A stretch of 31,473 bases of DNA, from positions 1-31,473 of the forward strand of contig JBBHKE010002302.1 of the NCBI GenBank assembly GCA_037447655.1, in the 5' to 3' direction. Positions 10,801 to 21,377 of this stretch are shown in pieces. The position numbers and the translations under genes were made by a program. Source of the DNA: Zygnema cylindricum (taxonomy: Eukaryota > Streptophyta > Zygnematophyceae > Zygnematales > Zygnemataceae). The notes beneath the pieces are model-generated. The model saw only the letters and a list, made by a program, of their open reading frames with translations, made no database searches and was not told the DNA's origin. How positions within the stretch are numbered: position 1 is the first letter of the stretch; each line of letters begins with the position of its first letter.

Positions 10801-13633
10801 ATGCCTACGGAAAAGAGGGGATGTTGGATAAGGTACACAACACAGCCATATTGGAGAGTCAGCAATGTCAGGTCTCCTGTCTGAGGAATGCTGCACTGCC
10901 CACGACCTTTTTTTGATAAAAAATCACAAAATAGTGTTAATGACACCATTCAAAGGAGTGATCTACAGGCTGCCACATCTCTACTATTCTAATGCACATT
11001 TCCACTAATAATCCCTGTACACTATTAGCGATGGGCAGTGCAGTTTTCAATAAACAAAAACTATCAAAGCATAGAATCCACTTCTCCACGACACTTGTTT
11101 TCAACCACACCCTTGTCCATAGCATAAGGTTTAACTGTGAGAGCACTTACTGGTGTATTAACAAAATAAAAGAAGAGCCAGCCCCAAGTGTAAGACACTG
11201 ATAATTGATGTATTGGTGGCTATGTCTCCATGAGGGACTTGATTAGAATGTGAATTATCTAAGGGTGTTGCTGGTATTAGAGCTTTACATGCTTGCAGTC
11301 ATTATTTCTAAAGAAAGTTATTTGGAGACACCCTGTCATTTGCAGGCCGAAGTCTGTCACAATGTTTCAAAACAACCAATGGTGAAAAGGATGCCCATTC
11401 AGTAATCGTAGTTGACAATATGGAGAAAGGGGAAGGGGGCAAGGAGCTGTATTGGTGGTCCTTTATTGATTAAGGTTTCCTGCGTCAATTCATGTCCGGT
11501 CCTTGAACATTAGCCCTTTCTTGTTTGGTGATAGCCGTATGTTGGGACAGATAACCTCGACGGCTTCTCAATGGTGAATTGTCAGTTGATAGGTTTTTTC
11601 TTCTTAGATTTTTCTATTCTTTTCATCCTTGCAGGCTGAAAGTGTTTTCCGAAGCATGAGAACTCGGGGTGCATCTGTGGATGTTCTCACCTTCACAGCC
11701 CTTATAGCCGCATATGGAAGGTTTGGGTTTCTGGAGAGTACAGAAAGTTTGCTTGAAGAGATGAAGCAGATGCGATTGGAGCCCAATGAGGTGACCTATC
11801 TTTCAATGATTGACGCCTGTGGGAAGGCAGGAAAAGGGGACCGAGCACAGGAGCTTTTCCAGGAAATGGTGGTTTCAGGACAAAGGCCCAATGTGTACAC
11901 ATATAGCGCATTGATGGACGCTTTTGGACGCTGTGGAGAATACAATCGGGCAGCCAGATGCTTTGAAAGGATGAAGGAAGATGGCTGTCGCCCCAATTTA
12001 ATAACATATGCAGCTCTTTTACATGCCTGTGGGCGCTGTAAGGATTGGGAAGCAGCTTTGCAGTTATTGTACTGTCTGCAGAAGTCAGGGAGCCAATGGG
12101 AACTTGCCATGTGTCGCCTTGTCCTCGGTGGTCCAGAAGAGAAGGACCTGTGGGAGAATGCAATGCTCATGTTTGAGGGGATGCAGGTAAGCTCATCATG
12201 GTTTGCCTTTTGAGCAACAAAACACTGTATGCACAGTAATATCTGCGTCAGACCTAAATGCTGTGTAACGATGGGAATTTTTTCATGGTTGATTGTAGAG
12301 GTTCTGTCCCTTGCCTGCTGTTTTGTAATTGTGATGCTGAGAGGACAACTCTTCTGGATAACGGCCTCAGGACACTGGGCATACTATGACAACTTTTCTA
12401 GAGTGGGCTAATCGTGCTGACTCTTTTCATTTGGATGCTACCTGTTTTTTTCAGGTCTATTCTCAAGGCATGCGCCGTTCCTTCTACAATGCTCTTATCG
12501 ACACTTTATGGAGCTTTGGACTGCGAGGCCGTGCTGGACGTGTTCTCGCAGAAGGCAGAAGGCTTGGGGTTTACGGTGAAGAAATGTTTACTTACAAACA
12601 ACAGGAAAGCAGTCAGGAAGAATGGCGGATGGACCTCCATGACAGCTCCCTTGGAGCTGCCGCAGCGCTGCTCTTTCATTGGTTAGGGGAGCTGCGGATG
12701 GCTTGGCAGGTAATACACCGCCCATCGTTATTATTGTAAAGGTATTACTAGTATTAAAATATCAATAATACTACACCGGCCGTCGCTATAAGTTTAAAGG
12801 TGTTATTAGTATGAAGGTGTTCATGAATATTACACTGGCCATCGGTATTAGAGTTAAATCACTCGAGTTTGAGTGAGTGCTTTTCTGAGGCATAATTGTA
12901 AATTAGTGTTATTAACAATTTTTAATTTAATGGCTCATAATGAGCCACGTGGCCAAACATAGCCTAGTGTAGATAATTATAGTAAAGTGTTTAACACTAA
13001 TCATTCACTCCCTATGTACTTTAGCCGTGGTGAATTGTAGCTCATTCCCTAAATAGTGTTGTAAAGCACTGTTTAATGATTTCTGGCCCAAAATGTTGCG
13101 ACCAAGTCACTGTTATTAACAGTGATAGGGGCTGAGCAGTGTATGGTGGATGGGAAAACTCCTGTGAGCACTCATTGTACCCTTGTTTAAGACCAACAGT
13201 TGGTTGTCTCAAGAAGTTATCATAACAGTTTCGAGCTGAGCGATTGATAAAATTACAACTTGCTAACATTCAGTATTTCGCTCAATGTTTACATTTCTGC
13301 AGTTGGTTGGTGTTATAATGTCCTGTCTTTGATGGACTTTTGTGGTTTTCTGGTTTGGGGCAGTGGGGAGAAGGAGTGCCCGACAGGATATCGGTTGTAA
13401 CTGGTTGGGGAAAACATTGCCGGACCGGAGGTTCCCCTTTAAAGGCATCTATTGCAGCGGAGCTCGAGGCTGTGGGAGCTCCTTTTCAAGAAGAAACGAT
13501 GAACGCAGGTCGTCTCTGTGCTTCGGGAGAGGCTGTGTATGTATGGCTCACCTCAGAAGGGACGGTGGAGAGATTGACTTTGACGGATACCATTAATCCT
13601 CGGCCGGAAGGGGAACCGCCGTTTGAGGACTGA
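7857..13633 (+). CDS. GUN1: GUN1-like PPR-SMR protein (7 exons, 920 aa)
   Basis: Seven exons join in frame: 7857-8879, 9170-9423, 9725-9847, 10547-10832, 11635-12186, 12455-12709 and 13364-13633. All six introns are GT..AG, with phases 0, 2, 2, 0, 0, 0. The ATG has an in-frame TAA two codons upstream, and the product is 920 residues (Arabidopsis GUN1, as I recall it, is 918). Residues 1-341 are one exon, Ser/Arg-rich and low complexity, with a basic start that could be a plastid transit peptide. About ten PPR motifs span residues 355-717. A GUN1-type segment with FYNALIDTLW follows, near residue 756. The SMR domain has MDLH (805-808) in place of LDxH and an intact TGWGKH (844-849). PPRs bind RNA; GUN1 is known in land plants as a plastid nucleoid-associated protein that integrates retrograde signals. 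The C-terminal third matches GUN1 collinearly. The first PPRs look about as close to pTAC2, so a sister PPR-SMR paralogue is the main alternative. Confidence 0.88.
12755..13035. mobile_element. Family M-like MITE relic in intron 6 of the GUN1-like gene
   Basis: TACACTGGCCATCGGTATTAG at about 12831 is followed by the palindromic AATCACTCGAGTTTGAGTGA and by GTGTTATTAAC. A related order of blocks (inverted) is found at 29329-29545. The borders are not clear, and a second partial copy (CTACACCGGCCGTCGCTATA) precedes it at about 12772. Confidence 0.45.
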
Positions 13634-15110
13634 CAACTTAACTTAGTATGTGAGTAAAGGGTGTGGATGAAAACCTATGTTATATCTGGTTTCATGTTTC
13701 CACAATTTGCGGTGATGAAATAGTATAAAAGTTCATGATGACTGTTGAAAACGATGAAACGGTCAGCCTGGACTGAAGCAGTCATGGGGGTCCTCTATGG
13801 TATATGGCATGTGCGGTAAAGTTCTCTCTTCTACTTCCCATGCAGATTAGGCTCAGAATGGTAAATATGCTTGTATAATTATGTCACACATGGAGTAAAC
13901 AGATTTTTTTTTGATGGTGTCATCCTGTTTTCCTCTCTTTTCATTCTTTTTGGCCGTCAAAGCCATAACGCCACTTTACAGGCCATGAAGCCCTGTCTTT
14001 GGATGGTTTATTTCTGCTATTTTCAGGAGTTGTACAGATACAACAGCCATTTTGTCGTATAATTAATTAACCAAGTTTCCAATTGAGAGCTCCCCTGTTA
14101 GTTATTATTCTCCTAGGTGAGCATACTATTAGCTGGAGTCGTAGAAATTGTAGAACCAGATTTGCTACGATTCACTGTTGTGGTAGTATAGAAATTTAAG
14201 AGCTCTCATTTCTCCTACGAAACATTTGTGTTTGGCTGTCGAGTTATATTTCTTGCGTGTTTTTTCCATATTTATTGGAGCCTCCTATTTGAAGCGTCCT
14301 GTTGTGATGGTAATTCTGTAGGTTTTGTAACTATTTTAGTGTGGATCTTTGCGATTGTTGTAAGTTTGGCTATGGCAAAATGAACTAATCATTGAATGGC
14401 AGGGAGAACTTGCAAATTTCCCTAGAATATGAAGTGCATATACATACATTTTTGCCAACAATTTGATCCGAATTAATTAATTTCAAAAGGTTTTCAGGAG
14501 CATGCCCTATTTACATTGGACATTAAGTGTACAGCCATCTTCTGAATAAGTAAGTGTTGCATTCATAATCTTTTACCATTGGCACTTTGATGCTATTTCT
14601 GCCAAAAAGCAAATGATTTGTCATTTTAATAAATCTGGTGTGTACCTACAATTTACTGTGACTTCGCTGATCACTAATAGATCGGTGTCAAAGCTTTACA
14701 ATGTACATTTCTATGACTAGTAGGATTTTGAGGAGAAACAGTTCCTGTATCGATGGTGTAAGTATCCACCTGAGTACCTCATGTAATCATCAGGCAAATG
14801 AAAGTCCAAACAGAACAGTATTAAGTGTCAACCTCTATGTTGCTTTGTAAGCCCCCCATGGGTATTTATTCCCACTACAGTTATATATCCCACTTTTGCA
14901 CTCAGGTTACATGAGCTAATGGCGATAAAGAATCCATAAGGTACGGAATGTATCCTGCTGGCCGTACTATTCTTTGATGTGTTGTGGGAAAAAAACATTA
15001 CAAAAGATACGATTATGATTCTTCAAGGGTCCGGGCGGAAACATTGACTGTCTGATTATATTTTGGTCTTCATCCGCGGCCAATAAGAAAGGCAGGATAA
15101 ACTATAAAGC
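13634..15110. other. 3' flank of the GUN1-like gene
   Basis: No coding region. The first part should be the 3' untranslated region. TTTTAATAAATC near 14627 is a possible polyadenylation signal, but nothing singles it out. The stretch ends at the LINE. Confidence 0.5.
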
Positions 15111-15384
15111 ACGATGGTAAACCATCTGAGTCCAGGGGTACGAAGGGGTGGGCAAGGCCAAAACTGAAAAACTACAAGCAGGGCAATAAAAAACAAAGAA
15201 AGCAACGTGGTGCCACAAGGAAAATAAAAGCACCCAAACCCAAAACGAGAAGTACGACAACAAACAAAAACCAAAACTACAAGCCAAAACCCAACTCAAT
15301 TAAACATTTAACATAAGCAACCCGTAAGTCTCCCCAGCCCGGGGGAGTGCGTTGAGGGAGATCCAGAACACGTCGACGATCCAT

Positions 15385-15905
15385 TACCGCCATAGACGAT
15401 CGAAGGAGAATAAAAGCCTGCACTCATTGTAAAGCCACATATAAACGTTGACGATAAAAAGAAGTAAGGACGGAAGGAGGGGGCTCCCGGGTCGTCATCG
15501 CTCGAAAGCACGTCGAGCACAGGTACGGAGAAACTCGTCCAATGCAACACCCAAACAACTAAAGATCTCGACCGCCATCAGAATAAAGTCATCCATAGGT
15601 GGGCATAATCACGCTCCTTAGCCTTAGCGGCATCACGAGCTGCCACCCCAACCTGTCGAGCCGCGTGACGAACAATTGTAGCCGAAGTACGGTTTGCCAA
15701 AACAATATCACCGAAGATGCGACAGGCACCATCGAGCAAAACAACATCGATCCGGCACAAGGGAATAATGTGAGAAACCGCCCGACGCACAGAAAAGCCC
15801 CCCTCCGCAAGCGATAGTCGCAACGTCGTCACGAATAGTGTCGTGCGCCTGGATCAAATCTCCCCCATGGGAGCAACCAAGCAAATGGACACCATCGGGC
15901 CCCAA
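15385..15905 (-). pseudogene. Retrotransposon C-terminal nuclease-like region, frameshifted
   Basis: Joining two frames on the - strand shows GVHLLGCSHGG, then AHDTIRDDVA, a frameshift in a G-rich stretch near 15790, then RIDVVLLDG, IFGDIVLANRT and AARDAAKAKERDYAHL. An in-frame ILMAVEIFSCLG and a C-terminal helix end near 15385. The HDxIRD, xDVV, GDIV order resembles the restriction-like nuclease tails of some LINE proteins of algae and early land plants. I cannot confirm the active-site residues. Segments at 15906-16451, in other frames, join this to the reverse transcriptase. The region is broken by several indels. Confidence 0.5.
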
Positions 15906-16451
15906 GAGAGGACCACAGGCTCAAACAAGAGAGCCAAGTAAAGGAGGATGGGGGAGGCCAAGGCGAACCGGAGGGCGGTACAAACTGAACAGGTGAGAAT
16001 GGGAGAGTGGACAAAATAGGTGTAGCGGATAGCCAAGACCCAGAACCAAGGCCACCACAAGAGAGAAGACGGGCACGCGAGGAATCAGAGGGAAGCGCCG
16101 CGAGAAGCTCAGATTTAATGGCGACGACAACCTGATCAAAAATCGATTCTTGGACACGCTCAACGGATTTTGTAACAAGGGTGAAAAAAATCGGCACATC
16201 CACTAGGGCATGAGAAGGAAGAGAACGTGACCCGTCGAATAGAAACCATAGGAAGGCGAACACATTGTCTGAAACCTGGGGGACCACGGTGGCGAGAACA
16301 GGGTGTCCCCGGCGAAGAAGCGAGAAACTAGAGTGGAGGCAATAAGGCACCAACTTCCCAAATATGCTGTGGGAGCAACACGAGCAATCGATAATAGACC
16401 AAACCCCTCCGTAGAAACAAGGAGGGATGCCTGAATGCGGGCCGACGACCC

Positions 16452-17576
16452 TTACTCATTATTGAATGCCCCACGACCTAACAAAGTGTGGAGGACATCC
16501 ATAAGATCATCAAAGGCTAAGACAGAGGAGACAAACGTCGCGGTGGGAGGGGAAGTATGAGTAAGGTAAGAAGGGCGGCGGGGGAAACACGTGGTTAAAA
16601 TAGCAAAAGCCACTCGGGGATCGAGAAGGTGAGGAAGGAAGTCCACGTTGGCAGGATCTGTCTGTAGAGCATCATCAAGATATTGGGTCACGAAAGTATT
16701 CGAACTAGGGGGGCAACCAAGCACACGAATGCCTTCGGAGGGATAAGGAGTTTGAAAATCAGGAGGGGGAGTAAAGGTAAGTGGAATGTCCTTAGAGGAC
16801 AAAATAACACACTTTGAAGGCTGAACTATAAGGTTGAGTTCGGCTAAACATTCCTTGAAAAAATTATATGCCGACACGTCTTGTTCCTTAGGTCCAATAA
16901 TGTGTGTATCATCTGCAAAAGAAGGGAAAAAGCAAGAAGGGAAAGCGGTTGCGGAAGCACGGAGGGCTCGGTAATGGGCCACGACGAACAAAGGTCCACC
17001 CAAAGGGTCGCCTTGGCGAGTGCAGATAATAGAAAAGAGAGGAATGAGATAACCGTTAGCCGAGAAAGAAAGGCTGTGGGTCAAAGAATAAAAAGCCCTC
17101 GCAAAGGGGAATAATTTGATAAGCAGAGATGGAGCCTCTATAAGCTTTGAAAAAATGACTTTCCGATCCACCGTATTGAAGGCAATAGAAACATCAACTT
17201 GAAGGACCAACCAATCCGGATGTACATCCAACAAAGCGCGAATCCCGTGGACCACGGCCTCACAACCTCTTATCGTGGCCACTCCAAACTGATGAGGAGA
17301 GAAATAGTCATGAAATGCTGGTTGGAGCAGAACACATATCGCACGAGCAACCAATCTGTATAAAACCTCTCCCACGGCAATAGGGCGGATGCCTCCATTA
17401 CGTTTGGCGACCGCCACAAGGCAGGACGCCGTGAGAAGATCACAAATCTGAGGGGGGACATCCCCACTAGCAATAAGAGAACATACTCGAAAAAAAACAT
17501 TAACCCCCTGGGCACCCGATTCAAGGGGCAAAACATCGCGAAACAACTCGTACACTGTGCACGAGGGGCCCCACAC
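16452..17576 (-). pseudogene. LINE-type reverse transcriptase domain
   Basis: An open frame of 374 codons with the motifs of non-LTR reverse transcriptases: NGGIRPIAVG (about residues 60-69), palm motif A LQVDVSIAFN (125-134), motif B QGDPLGGPLF (188-197) and the catalytic FADD (220-223). Thumb-like VQPSKCV and FAILTTCF segments follow. The enzyme copies element RNA into DNA at the target site. The catalytic aspartates are all present, but the frame begins right after an in-frame TGA, begins without ATG, and ends at a TGA before the nuclease-like region. The element therefore looks recently inactivated rather than ancient. There is no sign that it is a host gene. Confidence 0.8.
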
Positions 17577-17942
17577 TCAAACGTGAGGAGAAGAGCCAAG
17601 GGCCTTAATGGAAACCTCCCGTTCTAAAGTAAAACTCTCAGGAGGCTCAAAGGTGTGGATGGAAGGGGGTAGAGGGGAAGGTGCAAAGGGGTGGAGAGCT
17701 CGAAGAACCTCAATAGTGGAAGAAGATCGGGGGGCAGGAGTGAATGGCTGTAGGGCCCGAACCGCTCGAGAAAGCACACCAACACGGCCTAAATGAATTG
17801 CTCGACAATAAGAGGCCGGGACATCTGATGGCCTAGATGGGCGAAGCGGTATGAAAGAGGCGCTCGATACCCGATCCTCATGCTCGGCGAGGAGGGCCTT
17901 CCAGTCACCACGAAGGAATCGGCGACAACACGCCTTAGTCTC
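17577..17942 (-). pseudogene. Retrotransposon ORF, linker before the RT domain
   Basis: This - strand stretch reads CCRRFLRGDWKALLAEHEDR, later RAIHLGRVGVLSRAVRAL and TIEVLRALHP. Linkers of this style precede the catalytic domain in related algal and plant LINE proteins. It ends at TGA 17577-17579, and the reverse transcriptase continues in the same frame from the next codon, so one nonsense mutation separates the two. A short alternating basic/acidic segment is the only other feature visible. Confidence 0.55.
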
Positions 17943-18008
17943 TCAAGCCCCACTGCCTCCTCCGCGTCCTAGGAGGACTAGGACTTAGAGAGAGGACATA
18001 AGAAGGTG

Positions 18009-18430
18009 TCAATGAGCAATGTCTTTCGGGTTAGAAGAAATGTGGGACAAGGGGAGGTGGAGGGCATCTTGTTCTATCGTCTGCACGGCCATAGGAATAC
18101 GGATGTACAACCGCGGGCGGGGGGATCCCAGATCATAAGCCCCCAAAACATCTAACTCACGGACGAATTCCCAGATCGCATCCGTAGGGCAAGACGGGAG
18201 TGTGGTCGATGACGATTGAGGAGAGGTGATAGACGAAGGACCACCAGGGGCTATACAATGTCGACAACTCCGTATATGATGTTTAAAGCCGGCACCAGCG
18301 GCAAAAATATTGTGACACCCAGGACATTCCAACCGCGTAGAGGTTGGTTTACGAGGTTTGGGTGGAGGTGGGGGAGAGAGATGGGAAAAGAATTGATTCC
18401 CGACATGGTCAATAAGTCAAAGAAGCAATG
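18009..18430 (-). pseudogene. Retrotransposon N-terminal zinc-knuckle ORF (fragment)
   Basis: This open frame follows a TGA and has no good ATG of its own. It reads a proline-rich stretch, then a C2H2/C2HC-like finger, CPGCHNIFAAGAGFKHHIRS followed by CRHC, and a short helical segment. Fingers of this kind sit at the N-terminus of many non-LTR reverse transcriptases, where they help nucleic-acid binding. The frame ends in TGA at 18009-18011. It is the same frame as the reverse transcriptase downstream; two more in-frame stops lie between 18009 and 17942, so this is a broken single ORF rather than a separate gene. Confidence 0.55.
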
Positions 18431-18546
18431 GGAATTGAGAGTGTGAGAGGAAGAGAAAATGCGGGAGAGGAAAAAGAACCATGTGTGATGGATGGTGGAA
18501 TTGGTAGTGGGCCAGAAAATAACATGAAGTTTGATGCCGAAAAACA

Positions 18547-18702
18547 GGGGGGGGGGGGGAGAGGGAGAGAGAGGGGGAAGGGGGAAAGAGGGGAAGGAAG
18601 AAGGTTCAAGTATCGGTTTTTGGGTGTGTAAGGGGTATAAAAAATGGGGGTGGTGGGGGGGGGAAGAAATGTCAAAATAATTGTTTTTTTTTTTTTTTTG
18701 GT
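18547..18702. repeat. GA-rich and homopolymer tract
   Basis: G-run, (GA)n and GGGAAG sequence, then GGGGTGGTGGGGGG and a run of about 18 T. It lies in the presumed leader of the LINE. Confidence 0.8.
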
Positions 18703-18816
18703 TGAGCGTGTGTGTAAGTGCGTACGATGTTTGTAACTCGCTATATGGGGGGATGGGGAGTCTGGCGACTCATGTGAGGCGGGGAAGAGGCTAGTAATGA
18801 CATAGGGGGGTCGCAC

Positions 18817-20282
18817 CTATGGTTTCGCCAATGTGCGTGCAGTTGGCAGCAGCCGCAAGCCGGATCCGTATGTCCATGGTGTCTAGGAGTAGGTGTTGTT
18901 GGGTAGTGAGGGAGGAAAAGACGACAGAGTGCAGTCATCCGCGATCAATCGCTCCATCTGGCTCTGTTATGGGCTACCCACTTCATGGGGGTCAGCACTC
19001 CATCACATAACGTGTAGAATCGCAACACCTGGGAAATACAGACTCGTGGGACGATGAAATACCACAACAATTTTCACATATAGCCAAGGCCATGTGCTTT
19101 CAGACAAGGAGATCAGAAAAACTTTGTTGAAAAGTTGTACGTTTTTTGTCTTCCTCTTAGCTTCATCGTTTCTTGCGCGATTTTTTTTGTCTTTTTTTTG
19201 TTTTATAATACAAATTCAAACTGGAAGGGTAACTTTCATCCTAATTTAAGACTCCAAAATCGAAAAGAAAGATGGGAGTTGTCGCCACCTTCAAAAAAGC
19301 AAACATATAAAGAAAAGCCCTTGATGCTTATTCAAGTTTTGTAGTTGTCTTGAGCTGTCACATGTTGTACCACGTATACAACGACCACCTTTCAAAGTTC
19401 CGATTTCATTTTCGCACATTGGAACGCTATGAAAAGGTCTACCGAGAATTTTCACTAAAATCTGAAGTACTTCTCAAAGTATCGATTACATGGAGTCACC
19501 CCCTAAGACTCCTAATTGCCTCGAGATATGGAACGTCAACCGTCGGTCATTTGCAAATTTTTGTAATTTGACTTTTGAATCCAAAGGTGTTAATATAGGT
19601 TTCGAGTCCTGCACTTACATCTGAACCCCTTGCGGCAATAATTTAATGTTGCAGTTGGCATATGGTATCCGTTTGATTCCGAAAATGTAGCGCACCTCTC
19701 CAGAGTAGGTCACTTTAAAAAGTGGGCCATAGTTGTCCAATTCGTACGGATTTGGACTTTTATCCGAAAACTACGCAGTATTCGCTTGTTTCGTAACCTT
19801 CGTAAATTTCGTACGTTTCACATTGTACTGAAAATTGTACGGACATTTAAAAGAAAAGAGACGTTGCTTCATTTGCGAGCGCGTATTTACACCCCGTCTT
19901 CAGAAAGAAGCCGCTGTTGGAGACGCCATAAATTCCGCCGCCTGTCGCTAGTTCGTTGCACTTTTCAGTTTTTTAGGGTATTGAATATATAAATAAGTTT
20001 AAATTTGAAAGTCAAAATAAGGTACGAATTTTAAAAATTCTGAAATCGTTTGATGAGCAATATACGTACCAATTGTTAGTTTAATCCGTGCGTGTTATGC
20101 GCATTGGAAATCTATGATGTGGGCGCATATACCTTTTTTTTCGCAAATATGTGTTGTTCTTTGGTCTAAAATAGACCGCAGAAGCCACCCAGACTATCAT
20201 GCAAAAAGCTATCATGCAAAAAGCTAAGCGAAGCTAGGCCAATGAATAATCATTTGAAATGCATCCTCTATTTAACATACAT
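18817..20282. other. Spacer between the LINE and the repeat region
   Basis: No gene seen. 18817-19020 is GC-richer than its surroundings and may still belong to the LINE leader. The rest is AT-rich with open frames under 75 codons. A short doubled ATCATGCAAAAAGCT lies at about 20199-20225. Confidence 0.5.
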
Positions 20283-20305
20283 CAACTAAGGTTTGATGGA
20301 ATAAT
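20283..20305. repeat. 23-bp direct repeat, left copy
   Basis: This 23-bp sequence with core CTAAGGTTTGATGGAATAAT is repeated exactly at 21402-21424, 1.1 kb away and in the same orientation. The interval holds the tRNA-like relic and no gene. Confidence 0.8.
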
Positions 20306-20533
20306 TGTAGAAATTGATGGTCTGTTTTTAAGTATTTTCTAGGTCTAAATAGAAATATAGAAAGAAGCCGAGGCAGTCTATCTCTAACTTCTCTCTCCAA
20401 CTCTCACACTTGTCGCAGTCACTGAGAAATTGGAGAGGAAGCTAGAGCCATGGCTACCTAGGCTATCCAGAGGTTTACGGGAAAATATATTAGTTTATTT
20501 ACCATTAGGGGTTTATTTACTAAAAGGACATAT

Positions 20534-20614
20534 GTTGCACCCAGGATTTGATCCTAGTACCTGCCGGACTGAAATCAGCCAATAGCCGATAGCCTTATCC
20601 GTTAAGTCTACAAC
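20534..20614 (-). tRNA. tRNA(Arg)-like relic or SINE head
   Basis: The - strand folds roughly as a tRNA of 81 nt. GTTGTAG pairs with GTGCAAC as an acceptor stem (6 of 7). GAC-TTAACGGATAA-GGC resembles the D-arm of plant tRNA-Arg. ATCGG-CTATTGG-CTGAT is a plausible anticodon arm. CTAGG-ATCAAAT-CCTGG is a good T-arm with a B-box. The stretch before the T-arm is too long for a standard tRNA and the anticodon (ATT) does not fit arginine, so a pseudogene or SINE head is likelier than a working tRNA. Confidence 0.4.
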
Positions 20615-21377
20615 TAGTGTTACGTGTTATAGGGTTTGATATTGATTTAAAAATTTCCACGTAGGATAATTCATTTAACTGCAACTGTTTACGGGATACA
20701 TAGATCCACTAATGTAAAAGTACGGATTACGGTATGTATACGAAACGAGTACCGCACATTTGTTTCTTTAACAAAACAAATACAACGCATGTATTTATGA
20801 CGGCCTCCGATTGAAATCTGCATTCAATTGTACGGCCGGGAAGAAAGCCGAGATCGCGGAAGAGATTCTCGGCGGTTTATGGTCATCCCCACAATAGATG
20901 ACACGTGGCGAAATAACGTTGGATCGCGGTATCTACGGGGATAACGACACCGAATCCGGATATGACATGTGTCGACTTTTAGGCCATGTCGTACAATGTC
21001 CGTACATAAAGTACACCGGCAGCTGTACTTTTGTGTACGGAAGTGCAATATGACTGGCTCTGTACATCAGTAGATAGAGTATGTGAGAGAGATAGGACTT
21101 AGAAAAATCAGTAGATAGGACCCTCTCTCCCAGAGAGCTTCTGTACAAAAGGTCGACTTTGACCCTCCATAACTCACCGCTCAGGGGAGCAAATTCAGAG
21201 ATTCTTTTTGCTATCGACTCAGGGGAGTCTTGCCTTCACAGGGGTGAAGGTAGTTAGAGTTTTTGTCTGCCAGGGTGGTAGTTGTTCTTGCTTAAACACA
21301 AAGGGGTCAGGGTTATCCTAGAGGCTTCTTCGAAGCTGTCCATTCTGAGGACTTATGGAGGTCAAAGTTTCAATAAA
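20615..21377. other. Spacer flanked by the 23-bp direct repeats
   Basis: No coding region recognised. The interval has GTACGG-rich and CGCGG-rich patches near 20830-21020 and C/T-rich blocks near 21120. With the direct repeats it could be one inserted unit, but I see no LTR or transposase signature. Confidence 0.4.

Larger units (their letters stand above)
15111..18816 (-). mobile_element. Decayed LINE-like non-LTR retrotransposon
   Basis: A - strand element of roughly 3.7 kb. In order it holds a GA/CT-rich 5' leader, a Cys/His zinc-knuckle ORF, a linker, a reverse transcriptase and a nuclease-like C-terminal region. Coding sequence runs from about 18430 to 15385 with several stops and frameshifts, so it cannot now make a full protein. 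No long terminal repeats flank it. The 3' end is placed near 15111 because a related sequence at 23953-24175 shares the stretch that begins there. The 5' limit is a guess: the CT-rich leader fades near 18816, and no target-site duplication was found. The element lies antisense to the GUN1-like gene, 1.4 kb beyond its stop codon. Confidence 0.75.

Noticed and set aside
11702-12170. Antisense frames of 124-153 codons
   Set aside because: Shadows of the PPR exon 5; the + strand encodes clear PPR motifs.
18409-18816. 135-codon proline-rich - strand frame
   Set aside because: Made of low-complexity CT sequence in the LINE leader; no conserved domain visible.
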